Source: Dactylis glomerata (lineage: Eukaryota > Streptophyta > Magnoliopsida > Poales > Poaceae). From it: a stretch of DNA of 64,000 bases. The position numbers were made by a program, and so were the translations under genes. The stretch's first letter is position 1, and each line of letters begins with the position of its first letter. Under the pieces are notes generated by a model. That model ran no database searches. It saw only the letters and a list, made by a program, of their open reading frames with translations, and was not told where the DNA came from. Below, one piece after another: positions 52,347-64,000 of this stretch. The stretch lies in assembly GCA_007115705.1 (NCBI GenBank), contig QXEO01002100.1, positions 1,736,001 to 1,800,000 of the forward strand, in the 5' to 3' direction.

Positions 52347-53146
52347 TGTGTGTTTTGTGATCATTTATGCATATCCGACCGTAGAAACTTACTTATCATT
52401 GATTTAAATACATGATTACAATAGTGTGCGAATTCGACAATTTGAGACTTTTATTTAGACATATTTATTTTCCATGCATCTATTTATGCTAAATTGGTTC
52501 AAATTCACCGGGATCATGTGCCAAGACGCACCCCTAAATCTAGTTACATCCGAAGAGCGTCACCTTGCGCTCGATAAGGTCATCGAAGCCTTTCGTGGCA
52601 TTGTCTGGTCAACGCACCACCTCCGTTGCACAGCCCTACTGTCGGCGATATGTGAGCCAATCGCTACTACTGTCGAGGTGCCACCACCAACATTTGCAGC
52701 ATCTGGCTTCGAGGATGGGTACATCATCAACGCATTATCATGAGACTGAACCACATCATCGATGAACCGCACCCGCTGACTTGGGCTGAGCTCTCCCAGT
52801 GGAGACACAAACGCCTGAACAAATCAAACAAAAAACACACAACCCCTTCATGAGACCACGAAGCGGACCTCCAAACCAGAGGTGAAAGGAAGCAAAATCA
52901 GCTGAGACTAAAATCGTGTCATCGAGTGTCCTCGTCTTGATGCACTAATGTGGAGGAAAACATCGCCAAGAAGTGCAAGAGGGAACACTAGGAGATTAAC
53001 AAACAAAACATGAAAATGACCCAAATTGATCCGCTTAACACTCCAAGAGAGAGGATTAAAGCACACCGCCGGAGTAGAGAGATTTTGAGAACCAAATACA
53101 GCAAGATACGAGACAAAGAGATGGATTCATTGGATTAGGGAAAGCA
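52347..53146. other. Low-copy DNA between elements E and C
   Basis: Continues the host sequence interrupted at 40990. A minus-strand open stretch at about 52559-52800 (SPLGELSPSQRVRFIDDVVQ onward) follows an acceptor-like TTTGTTCAG and could be a last exon of an unidentified gene. No family is recognised, and the rest of the region shows nothing definite. Confidence 0.3.
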
Positions 53147-53151
53147 GGTCT

Positions 53152-54791
53152 TGCTTGTTGCGTGGTGAATGACCAGCCTGTTGGGAACCCCAAGAGGAAG
53201 GTGTGATGAATATAGCAGCAGATTTTCCCTCAGTTAAGAAACCAAGGTATGTCGATCAGGAGAAGAGCAGACAATAACGACTGAAGGTGATGCTTGCTAG
53301 TTTGCGACAGCTTCGGACAATTTATATATGGCGCCTCGTCCAAGCTTTGCTTGCTAGCTGCAACGCGGAACCTGCACACAACACAACCAAGTACTTTGTT
53401 CCCAACTTGCGATGAGGTTGTCAATCTCACCGGTTTGCTTGACACAAAGGTTATGAGCGTATCGAGTGGAAAACAGTAGAAGTATGCGAGTAAAGTAAAC
53501 AGTGCAAGTAAAGTAAACAGGTGATAGCAATATGATGGAAATAGGACCGGGGTCCACAGTTCACTAGTGGTGTCTCTCCATAAGATAAATAACACATGCT
53601 GGGTAAACAAATTACAGTTGAGCAATTGATAGAATAAAGATAAACGTGATATGTCAAGAAGATCACTATGAGATTTACTCTGGGCATTACAACAAAATAC
53701 ATAGACCACCATCCAACTGCATCTATGACTAATAATCCACTTGTGGCGAATCAATCCGAGAACTCCACAAGTATTAAGTTGCGAACAACAGATAATTGCA
53801 TTAAGAAAAGTGTGTAATGTAAACAAAGTATATTCCCTTGAGCATATGAATGTTGTTTTCTCCCTAGTAGCAACAGCACATCTACAACATTAGAGGTTTC
53901 TGTCACTCCCCCAGGTTAAATAGAGGCATGAACCCACTATCGAGCATAAATACCCCCTCTTGGAGTCACTAGCAACTACTCGGCCAAGATAGCTACTAAC
54001 AACGGAGAGCATGCAAGATCATAAACAACATAGAGATAACATAAGATATAATTCAGTATAGCAACTCAATCATAACACCAATATTCATCGGATCCCAACA
54101 AACCAAACATGTAGAATTACATAACGGTGATCTCAATCATGTAGGGCAGCTCATGAGATCTAAACATGAAGCACATGGTGGAGAAGACAACCATGTAGTT
54201 ACTGCTATGGACCCATTGTCCAAGATAGACTACTCACTCATCGCTCCGGAGGCAAGCATGGTGATGAAGAAGACCTCCGGTGGCAATTCCCCTCTCCGGC
54301 AGGGTGCCGGGAAGAGCTTCTGGACCCTCTCGATCTTTGGGTCAACGGTGGCGGCGGATCGCGATGTGTTCTGGAAAAGTGATCGGGTATTTAGGTTTTT
54401 CCCATCGGGGGGTCTTTATAGACGAAGGGGCGATGTCAGAGGTGGAGCCAGGTGGCCTCACACCAGGGCGGCGCGGGCCAGGCCTTGGCCGCGCCGGCCT
54501 GGCATGTGGGGCCCCTATGGCTCCCCTCCTACTCTCCTTCGGATCTCTGGAAGCTCCTGGACAAAACAAGACTTTAGGAACTTGTTTCGTCCAATTCCGA
54601 GAATATTTCCTGTGTATCACTTCTGAAACACAAAAATAGCAGAAAATAGGGAACTGGCACTGTGGCAACTTGTTAGTAGGTTAGTTCCGGAAAATGCATA
54701 AAAGTGCCACGAAGTGTAATGAAACAGTAGGCAAATGGTGTAAAAACAAGCATGGAGCATAAAAAATTATAGATACGTTGGAGACGTATCA
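53152..54791 (-). repeat. Element C 3' LTR (left copy)
   Basis: Runs from TGCTTGTTGCG to GAGACGTATCA. It matches 59405-61044 with scattered substitutions. Confidence 0.95.
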
Positions 54792-57714
54792 AGCATCCCC
54801 AAGCTTAACTCCTGCTCGTCCTCGAGTAGGTAAGTGATAACAAAAGAATAATTTTTGAGGTGACATGCACCTACACAATCTTGATCATATATGTAAGCAT
54901 TTATGAGCTGGGATCATAAGAACTTAAAACATGGGCATGAAAATATAATCTTGACAATATGAACTTAGCAACCATGTTGTAAACATGCAAATGAACACAA
55001 ACAAAAGATCATGAAAATGAAACAATGAAAGTCAAACGTGTGTTCAAATCATAAGGAAAAACATACAAATGGTTTTCAGCTTGTCCTTCAAAGAGAGCAA
55101 AACATAAATGCATAGGACACCTTCAAGTTTAAGAGGGCGACTAGATACCAATAATTTGAGAACAAGTGAAACCAACAATATGAATCAATCAATGAAAACT
55201 TTGGGACAATGCACATTATACTAAGAATGACAACTATGCTTTCTTAATGGTGCATAAAGATAGAAGGTGGTGACTCAACATAAAAGTAAAAGAAAGGCCC
55301 TTCGTAGAGGGAAGCAGTGATTGCAAGTTTTATAACCTTCAAAAATTATGGTACTTACCGGCTTTGAGCTCTCATTGCCCCCATCATAAGCATCTTGAAT
55401 GGTTAAAGTTAATGCGAGAACAATTATGATGCATATGCTTGACAAATCATAAGTTGAAACCATTTGTCCCGTGAATACGAGTACCCAAACCTCATGCTAC
55501 TTTACTTAGAGTCCCAAGCAAGGCTCTTGTCATTGTAAGTATATGCATATCATTGAGAACCGCCAATACGGTACCTCCGTGCCCGATGACATGGAACAAG
55601 CCCACATCAAAATGACAGGACAAGCAGACAATGAACACCTCGACATCTCTTTTATTTGCCATTTGTTTAGCTTTTTATTGTGAGATGCGTCGTCGAATGT
55701 CCACCATGGGTATGCTGCAAATTTCCACCATGAATTATGCATGGCTTAGATTAGCGGCCCGGCATTTCCCTAACACATATACAAACTCCATGATCCCCAC
55801 AATATTCCCAATTCATTTCACACCGCGGGCATCCATAAACAAAAGATCACGATATCAACTCAAATAAGAAGTGCAATGTTGAAAGCTTGCCCATGACTGC
55901 ATGGCTGGGCTAGTCTCCAACTTACAACTTGCAAGCATAACAACTCAACATAAGAGACCACAATGTCAAATTTTTAAGAACAGGAAAAAGTAAATTGTGC
56001 CTTCTGGTTCATGAGAGCTTTACTGACTGAATTTCGCATAACACTGGTAAGAGTTTAATTTGAAGAGAAAATAAAAGCAAGTCAAATTTACTTGGAATAG
56101 CAAATTGCTAGTAGGTATGTATGGTGGAAACTTTGGTAAACTTTGGCTTTTAGGAGTTGGATGCACGAGTAGAGCTCATACTCAGTACAAGGCGAGGGCT
56201 AGCAAAAGACTGGGAGCGACCAACTAAGAGAGCAATAATGGCCATAATCATGCAAAGCGACAAAACGACATTAAAAGAAGCATAAGATGGCATCAAAAGT
56301 CAAAAACTAAATGATCATAGAGGCTATTGGCGACTTTGTAAGAGTCTAACATGTGTGAGCATGCGCCAAGTCAACCCAAATAAAGCATCAAGGAGAAAAC
56401 CAAAATAATGCTTCCAAATAATTAAAACAACGCATGATTTTTTCAAAGGCTCATTAAGCAATCTCAGTTATTTGAGACAAGTCATGCTACAGCAAAACCA
56501 CTAAGCATACCATCAAAAAGACATCAAGCATGACATGAAAAAGCCTAAGCCGCAGTCTACACAAGCTCCATCTTGTACCACTATTTTGCATAAAGCTTTT
56601 TCTCTTTTCCAACACCATTTGAAAATTTTAAAGACACCTCTTTTGATGAAAACCAATAAAGATCAGAGGCAAAAATACACCTTGATGAAAAGATATGACA
56701 AGGTCTGAACGCAAATCAAGGCGAAAATGAAAACCAAAAGCAGTAGCAAAAAAAGAAGAACACCCGGTGAAATTGTAAGAATGAAAAACGGAGTGTTCTT
56801 GGCAAATGAAAATGAGTACATCTCTTCCAAAGGAAATTTGTTGGGGTCCAACCATTTATTGCAGCAAACAAACTAAGAAAACTAAAACAAATGACGCTCC
56901 AAGAAAAACACATAGTGCATGAAGCAATAAAAATATAGTGTCTTGAAAGGTGACCTGATTTTTGCCGATGAAGAAGGGGTGCCTCGGGGGCATCCCCAAG
57001 CTTTGACGCTTGTACTTCTTGGATATTTCTTGGGGTGATGCATGGGCATCCCCAAGCTTGAGCTTTTGTCCATTCTTCAACTCATCTCATCATTCTCCAA
57101 TCCATACACTTGAAAACTTCCTTCATACAAAACTAAACACAAATCTATTAGCAACATTAGTTTAAGCATAACATATAATCAACCTATTTTTGCTTTAGGT
57201 TTCAACTCGAAACCACCACATATATAGCACATACTACTGTAGCAACTTCCCCAAAAGTTCCGTGATCAAAATAACTCAAAAGAAAGCGATAAAGCGGCAA
57301 ACACAAATATTGGCAGAAATCTGTCAAAACAGAACAGCTGACAAAGGTCGAATTTTTGAGGGGTTTTCTGTTGCTCAAATCAAAAAGTGTTCAACTAACG
57401 AAAGTTTGGAAATAACCTGGGGCATATGCACAAGAAATCGCAGATCCAAAAGATATACAGAGAATTTATACGAATTTTTACGGTGCAGCATCGAAAACAG
57501 TTTCAGGACAACAACATCCCCAAATATTTACCTTACTCGAATTAGAGGCTTCTCTTCGCACAACAACGAAATAAACAAGATAAGGAGCGGTTATTACAGT
57601 AGTAATGACTTCCAAGACTCAAATAAAAGAAAAAGTACTGAAAATAAAACATTGGGTTATCTCCCAAGAGTGCTTTTCTTTAACGCCTTTGAGCTAGGCG
57701 CAGAAAATTACGAA
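54792..57714 (-). other. Element C internal non-coding part
   Basis: Aligns with element B at 54792-55320 and again from about 56140. The interval 55320-56130 is unrelated to the corresponding 16975-17450 of B. No gene is seen in it. Confidence 0.75.
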
Positions 57715-59211
57715 TCAAGTAATAATGAAAGGGGGATCAGGATCCACTATAGGAATAAAGAAATGAATAATATCCAATTGAGGTTTTGAGTATCCCTTGT
57801 AGTAACGCTTTGGTACACTATTTTCATCAAAAAGATTTTCAGGACAAATCCAACTAAAATTAGTTACCAAAGCATTATGAATTCCTACAAGCTTACAAGG
57901 TATTGGCAATCTAGAATCTTCGTTGGGTGTACAAACAATTTCAACAGGCGAGCCAAGCTTATTAAACTTCTTAAAAACTTTCCTAGCCTCAATTGCAACA
58001 TCTCTAAATTCTATGCGCAAAGTTTCTAAGATAAAAGCTTTCTTTTCGGGATCCTCAATTTCATGAAGCTTAAGGAACATGTATTGCATGACAGGATTAA
58101 GACTAGCAAACCTAGCTTCTAACATGTGAACTAAATAAGCAGAAGCAACTTCATAACTAGGAGCTAGCTCAACCAAAGACTTTTCCTCAACAGACTTGTT
58201 AAAAGAAGTTTGCTTACTGATGAAGTCCTTGAGCATTACCTCAAGCTCGGAGGGCGCGGCCCTAGTGTTGTTGTAGGAATTACCATAAGAATTACCATAA
58301 CCATTACCATTGGTAGAAGGATACGACCTATAATTGTTACTAGCAAAATTGTTCCTATAAGCATTGTTGTTAAAATTATTATTTCTAATGAAATTCACAT
58401 CAACATGCTCTTCTTGAGCAACCAAAGAGGCTAAAGGAACATTATTAGGATCAACATGAGTCCTATCATTAGCAAGCATAGCCATAATGGTATCAATCTT
58501 ATCATTCAAGGAAGAGGTTTCCTCAACAGAATTTACCTTCTTACCTTGTGGAGCTCTCTCGGTGTGCCATTCAGAATAATTTACCATCATGTTGTCGAGT
58601 AGCTTTGTTGCGGCGCCCAAGGTAAGGGACATAAAAGTGCCTCCAGCAGCTGAATCCAAAAGGTTCCTCGAAGAAAAATTCAGTCCTGCATAAAAAGTTT
58701 AGACAATCATCCAAGTAGTCAGTCCATGAGTGGGGCAATTCTTTATCATAGATTTCATTCTTTCCCAAGTTTGAGCAACATGTTCATTATCAAACTGAGT
58801 AAATTTCATAATATTGCTACGCAGAGATATAATCTTAGCAGGAGGATAGTATCTACCAATAAAAGCATCCTTACACTTAGCCCATGAATCAATACTATTC
58901 TAAGTCAAAGACAGCAACCAATCTTTAGCTTTTCCTCTCAAAGAAAAAGGAAACAACTTGAGCTTTATAATATCACTTTCTACATCCTTATATTTCTGCA
59001 TCTCACATAGCTCAACAAAATTGTTGAGATGAGCTGCAGCATCTTCAGTACTAGCACCAGAGAATTGCTCTTTCATAACAAGGTTCAACAAAGCAGGCTT
59101 AATCTCATAAAAGTTTGCAGCAGGAGCAGGTGGTGCAATAGGAGTGCAGATAAAATCACTATTGTTCGTGCTAGTAAAGTCACACAACTTGGTGTTTTCA
59201 GGATTGGCCAT
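57715..59211 (-). pseudogene. Gag of element C (Athila-like), two stops
   Basis: From ATG 59211 on the minus strand (MANPENTKLCDF) one frame runs to 57715, interrupted by TAG at 58900-58902 and TAA at 58699-58701. Conserved blocks in order: QFSGASTEDAAAHLNNFVEL, FSLRGKAKDWLLSL, RYYPPAKI, the LDSAAGGTFMSL repeat-like block, an Asn/Tyr-rich linker, and the C-terminal block shared with A and B (SLVELAPSYEVASAYLVHML ... PENLFDENSVP). The frame then ends near 57715 in unrelated sequence with no protease. It represents the fuller ancestor from which the short ORFs of A and B lost their front part. Confidence 0.85.
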
Positions 59212-59377
59212 TTCAGCAAAATGAAAGTAAACAAGTAAAAACAACTACCAAGGATTCTAATTTTTTTTGGGTTTTTGATATAAAACGATGCAAGTAAAAT
59301 AAATAAAGTAAAGCAAAACAATAACAAAGTAAAGGATGTGTGTGCGAAAAACTCCCCTCGCAGAAGTCTTCCACTCT

Positions 59378-59395
59378 TCCCCGGCAACGGCGCCA
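59378..59395 (-). other. tRNA-Asp primer binding site of element C
   Basis: tTccccggcaacggcgcca-type match to the 3' end of plant tRNA-Asp, with at least the last 17 bases identical, 9 bases from the right LTR. Confidence 0.92.
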
Positions 59396-59404
59396 GAAAA
59401 TTGT

Positions 59405-61044
59405 TGCTTGTTGCGTGGTGAATGACCAGCCCGTTGGGAACCCCAAGAGGAAGGTGTGATGAATATAGCAGCAGATTTTCCCTCAGTTAAGAAACCAAGG
59501 TATGTCGATCAGGAGAAGAGCAGACAATAATGACTGAAGGTGATGCTTGCTAGTTTGTGATAGCTTCGGACAATTTATATATGGCGCCTCGTCCAAGCTT
59601 TGCTTGCTAGCTGCAATGCGGAACCTGCACACAACATAACCAAGTAATTTGTTCCCAACTTGCGATGAGGTTGTCAATCTCACCGGTTTGCTTGAAACAA
59701 AGGTTATGAGCATATCGAGTGGAAAACAGTAGAAGTATGCGAGTAAAGTAAACAGTGCGAGTAAAGTAAACAGGTGATAGCAATATGATGGAAATAGGAC
59801 CGGGGTCCACAGTTCACTAGTGGTGTCTCTCCATAAGATAAATAACACATGCTGGGTAAACAAATTACAGTTGGGCAATTGATAGAAGAAAGATAAACGT
59901 GATATGTCAAGAAGATCACTACGAGATTTACTCTGGGCATTACAACAAAATACATAGACCGCCATCCAACTGCATCTATGACTAATAATCCACTTGTGGC
60001 GAATCAATCCGAGAAGTCCACAAGTATTAAGTTGCGAACAACAGATAATTGCATTAAGTAAAGTGTGTAATGTAAACAAAGCATATGCCCTTGAGCATAT
60101 GAATGTTGTTTTCTCCCTAGTAGCAACAACACATCTACAACCTTAGAGGTTTTTGTCACTCCCCCAGGTTAAATAGAGGCATGAACCCACTATCGAGCAT
60201 AAATACCCCCTCTTGGAGTCACTAGCAACTACTCGGCCAAGATAGCTACTAACAACGGAGAGCATGCAAGATCATAAACAACATAGAGATAACATAAGAT
60301 ATAATTCAGTATAGCAACTCAATCATAACACCAATATTCATCGGATCCCAACAAACCAAACATGTAGAATTACATAACGGTGATCTCAATCATGTAGGGC
60401 AGCTCATGAGATCTAAACATGAAGCACATGGTGGATAAGACAACCATCTAGCTACTGCTATGGACCCATAGTCCAAGGTAGACTACTCACTCATCGCTAC
60501 GGAGGCAAGCATGGCGATAAAGAAGACCTCCGGTGGTGATTCCCCTCTCCGGCAGGGTGCCGGGAAGAGCTTCTGGACCCTCCCGATCTTCGGGTCGACG
60601 ACGGCGGTGGATCGCGATGTGTTCTGGAAAAGTGATCGGGTATTTAGGTTTTTCCCGTCGGGGGGTCTTTATAGGCGAAGGGGCGATGTCAGAGGTGGAG
60701 CCGGGTGGCCTCACACCAAGGCGGCGCGAGCCAGGCCTTGGCCACACCGGCCTGGCGTGTGGGGCCCCTATGGCTCTCCTCCTACTCTCCTTCGGATCTC
60801 TGGAAGATCCCGGACAAAATAAGACTTCAGGAACTTGTTTCGTCCAATTCCGAGAATATTTCTTGTGTATCACTTCTGAAACACAAAAACAGCAGAAAAT
60901 AGGGAACTGACACTGTGGCAACTTGTTAGTAGGTTAGTTCCGGAAAATGCATAAAAGTGCCACGAAGTGTAACGAAACAGTAGGCAAATGGTGTAAAAAT
61001 AAGCATGGAGCATCAAAAATTATAGATGCGTTGGAGACGTATCA
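59405..61044 (-). repeat. Element C 5' LTR (right copy)
   Basis: Direct repeat of 53152-54791 with equal length. GGTCT follows at 61045. Confidence 0.95.
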
Positions 61045-61049
61045 GGTCT

Positions 61050-62060
61050 CATCGGTAATACAACGAGAATGCAGAGATTAATTAGACGAGAGAACACAAC
61101 ACCAGAATCTCCATGGTTGCTGACGAGGACGATGACAACCAACCGAGGAAGAATAGCGCCGCATCGAGCTTGACAACCTCACCAGATCTATGAGCCACTT
61201 CAAGACATAGCACCTACAAACCATGACACATCGACAAAACGGGTGTAACCTCTCTCCTTTCTCCGGCCGAACGAGCCGGTGGAGGAGGTGGAATGGAGAG
61301 GAAGCATCGAGGTGTCCAGATGAGAGGAACAATCAAGCTGCATGGGAGAGGGAGGGGCTCAACAGTTTGTTTGTACATGTAACTTTATTTTCTCGTACAA
61401 CCAACTCAGTACCGACTAGTGCAAAACTTTTGTCACAAATATGGATGACAACAAAAATGCAAGATTACAGTGGGGGCAAATCCTATCCGCCTGCGGGCTT
61501 GCGTTAGCATGCTCCGCCCACGAGCGGAGGGATATGGGTTGCGGCCCATCAGCGCGCCTTTATTGTTTTTATCTGTGCAGTTTTCGAGTTTTTAAGTTTT
61601 TAGTTGTGCTTGTGCGCATTTTTTTGGTTTTCTGGTTCTATTAGCTTGGGGGCTTTTTGAACCTTTTACAATCTAAAAAATTGATCAAATTTTAAAATTT
61701 GTTCAAATTTTGAAATTTGTTTAAATTCTAATTTCATTCATTTTTTAATTCCAATTTTTTTCAAATTTAGATTTTATATTTTCCATAATTGTTTATATTT
61801 AAAATTTGGTCAAAATTTGATTTTTGAAATTCAAAGTTTGTTCAAAATTTAAAATATATTTCAATTCAAAATTGTTCAGATTTCATACAAGAGAAACAGA
61901 AAAGAACAGAAAAAACAAAATAAGAAAATACAGGAAGAACCTGGGGAGCATCTCTTACTATGCCAGGCCCAAGTAGGCGCGCCCATAGTAGGGCGACGTA
62001 AGAGGTTGCTATAAACAAAATCGAGAGGCGTTGGGCCAGCCTTCGCGCGTTATGCATGTA
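61050..62060. other. Low-copy DNA, GC-mixed then AT-rich
   Basis: No gene supported. From about 61650 the sequence is dominated by AAATTTG/CAAATTT words. A GC-rich island lies at 61935-62040. Confidence 0.4.
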
Positions 62061-62164
62061 CTCCTTCCGTTTAGAAATAAAAGATATTTTAGGTATGTGA
62101 AGCTAATATCCAGATACATTCACTTCCCAAAACTAAAACATCTTATATTTCCGAACGGAGGGAG
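62061..62164. mobile_element. Stowaway-like MITE
   Basis: A 104-bp element starting CTCCTTCCGTTT and ending with the near reverse complement GAACGGAGGGAG. TA precedes it (62059-62060); the right side reads CA, so one side of the TA duplication has changed. It encodes nothing. The ends are typical of Tc1/mariner MITEs in grasses. Confidence 0.85.
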
Positions 62165-62339
62165 CACCTTGCAAAGCGACTGTTTAGCGGGGGATCCATT
62201 ATGCCACTTAAAGCGGCGCTATGCGGTCGCGCCGCATCGGTGGCACTGCTTTGGACCAGGCCCACTTTCCCTTATTCGGTATTTGGTTCAATTTAGACAG
62301 ATTTCACGTTCTCAGATCGATTTTAGATGTTTTTCTCAT

Positions 62340-63400
62340 TTTTGTCAGGTTTTTGTGTTCTAAAAAAGCGATTTTTTTCAAACTTTGATTTTTTAGCTGA
62401 ATAATTTTTCAAATATGAATAATTTTTCAAATATGAATAATTTTTCAAATCTAAACTTTTTTTAAATCTTAATTTTTAAATTGGAACATTTTAAAATCTA
62501 AACATTTTTAATGAACATTTAAAAAAAATCAAACTTTGAACATTTTTCACATTTTTAAACTTTGAGCATTTTTCAATTTTTGTCACATTTGATTTTTTTA
62601 ATTTTGAGCATTTTAAAAATATTAACATTTTCAAATTTTGTACATTTTTTACTCTAAACAATTATCAGATTTGAATCATAAAAAGTAAAATATAAATGAA
62701 AACAGAAAAAGAAACATAAAAGGAGAGACGAAAAAAACGACCAAAACACAAAACAACCGGAAACTGGGCCGGCCTAATGCCGCGATCGGGGTGTGCGGCG
62801 CGAGCTCTCCGCGCCGCTTTGAGCAGCGGATGCTATGCCTCGCCCATTGCGGGAGCGATTCGCTCCTGCCTCAGTGCGGTCTCCGAATGGGCCGAGCAAT
62901 TCGGCCCAACAGATAGGCTTCTTTTCCTTTTTTCTATTTAAACAATTTTGGGATGTGCACAAATGAATGAAAAATTGAAACAAATTCGAATTTGGAACAA
63001 ATTTCAAATCTGTAAAGAAATTTGAGTTTGGAAGAAATTTCGAATTTGGTACAAATTTCAAGTTTGGAACAAATTTCAAATGGGAACAAATTTCAAGTTT
63101 GGAACAAATTTCATATGGGAACAAATTTTGAATTGGAATAAAATTTAAATTAGAACAAATTTCAAATTTGTACAAAATTTGAATCCAAACAAATTTATAA
63201 TGTGAACAAATTTTGAACATGAACAAAATTCAAAAAGTTAACAGAAGTTCGAAACTGATTTTTTTTTGGAATTTTAACAAAATTTGAAACAGAAAAAAAA
63301 TCAAAAGCGGAACACAATTTAAAAATGAAAGTTGTTTAGATTTTAAAAGAGAAAAAACAATGAAGAAAACATAAAAAAGAAGGAGAAGGAGAAAAAACTT
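62340..63400. repeat. AT-rich simple-word repeat region
   Basis: Degenerate tandem words such as GAATAATTTTTCAAATAT (at least two close copies at 62400-62450) and GGAACAAATTTCAA (many copies, 62990-63200). ORFs here are composed of Phe/Lys/Asn runs and are not genes. A GC-rich block at 62765-62925 interrupts the pattern. Confidence 0.7.
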
Positions 63401-64000
63401 ACCTGGTCCGGCCGAGCAGGTGAAGCTTCGCGGGTGGGACGAATTTTGCTCCCGCAAGGGGCGGGAGTCAGGAGTTCTGGCATTGAGCGGCGTATGGATT
63501 TTCCCTATTTAGCATCGTCAAGTTAAATTACACGGGCTCGTACTATTTTGTCCTTTTCCATTCTCAGGCTCGATTAAGCGAGTCTGGCGTGTGAGATTTG
63601 GGCTGATACTCTTGCTGGAAAACGATTTGGGCTTCTACGCTTCTCCAAGTTCCGGCCTTATTCTATTCTGAAAGGAGGCCTCTTCGTTTAGGCCTTCTCC
63701 AGTAGTTGGGCCCAATTAGAATATATATAACATCTTTGCAAGCCGAGTAGGGATCTGTGGCGGGAAAGTCGATGGGTGTACACTCGATGACTAAAATAAT
63801 AGTGCCCCTCCAACTACTATTATATATCGTTAATACAGATATATTTAAAGGACATGGCTAGTTTATGGTCACCCGTACACACAGTGAATTTTCCGACAGC
63901 CCGCGCGTTCTTATTGTGTCGGAATAGTGAGAACAGAGAAGGGGAATAGAGGGAGCTGTCGATTTTGGAGGCGCAAGAGGAACCGCCTCCTCCGCCATTT
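63401..64000. other. Window edge, no gene recognised
   Basis: GC-balanced, low-copy-like sequence with a TATA-like ATATATATAA at 63721-63730. It could be upstream sequence of a gene beyond the window, but nothing coding is visible. Confidence 0.3.

Larger units (their letters stand above)
53152..61044 (-). mobile_element. Element C: pol-less gypsy-type LTR retrotransposon
   Basis: The LTRs are 53152-54791 and 59405-61044, both exactly 1640 bp, with a perfect GGTCT duplication (53147-53151, 61045-61049). A tRNA-Asp primer site left of the right LTR gives minus orientation. The internal domain is 4613 bp: a long broken gag next to the primer site, then non-coding sequence shared with A and B. 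No pol motif is present. It differs from A and B in having the N-terminal gag region, and in a replaced segment at about 55320-56130. Confidence 0.95.

Noticed and set aside
53230..53826. 198-codon minus-strand ORF, also at 59483-60079
   Set aside because: Lies wholly inside the element C LTRs; open in both copies because the LTRs are young, but broken in the same region of A and B.
62774..63457. Phe/Lys/Asn-rich ORFs on the minus strand
   Set aside because: They are translations of AAATTTG-type words, with no real protein composition.

Overview
This is a repeat-dominated stretch of a large grass genome, most likely Triticeae (wheat, Aegilops, barley or rye). The reasons are LTR retrotransposons beginning TGATACGTC, tRNA-Asp and initiator tRNA-Met primer sites, PIF/Harbinger and Tourist/Stowaway DNA elements, a Helitron with a typical grass 3' hairpin, and the absence of any compact gene series. 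No intact ordinary host gene is recognised. Family names such as Sabrina, Fatima, WHAM or Maximus are not assigned, because that needs a repeat-library search.

Layout. (1) 11-8263 is element A, a minus-strand, pol-less gypsy-type element carrying a plus-strand solo LTR of the same family (3506-5158). (2) 8264-12053 holds two abutting PIF/Harbinger-type units: a dead DDE transposase gene (8724-10042), and a TIR element (10290-12050) carrying a frameshifted Pro-rich/acidic ORF. (3) 12054-14813 is low-copy DNA with a hairpin Tourist MITE and a TATA-box/short-ORF unit. (4) 14814-21429 is element B, a second pol-less minus-strand relative of A. (5) 21435-26093 is intron-like low-copy DNA. (6) 26094-30452 is a Helitron with exon-like gene fragments. 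(7) 30676-40950 is element D, a full-length Athila-like gypsy element with an uninterrupted 1573-codon gag-pol and a small 3' ORF. (8) 40991-52341 is element E, a very young copia element with gag, pol and a third ORF that appears to be spliced. (9) 53152-61044 is element C, a third pol-less relative with a longer broken gag. (10) 61050-64000 is AT-rich low-copy DNA with a Stowaway-like MITE.

Boundaries of B, C, D and E are fixed by perfect 5-bp target duplications (GTTCC, GGTCT, ACTAT, CCAAC). A and the solo LTR have 4-of-5 duplications, as expected for older insertions. D and E encode the enzymes for their own copying. A, B and C keep only cis signals (LTRs, tRNA-Asp primer site) and gag remnants, so they would need enzymes in trans. 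D shares the tRNA-Asp primer site and a piece of 3' untranslated sequence with them but has different LTRs.

The most unusual object is the 3' part of element E. A third ORF is preceded by a short exon and a 375-bp GT-AG intron that restores frame exactly, and clusters of 14-bp palindromes (CCGG-N6-CCGG) lie in the LTRs, upstream of this ORF and in its intron, but not in gag or pol. The second most unusual is the TIR element at 10290-12050.
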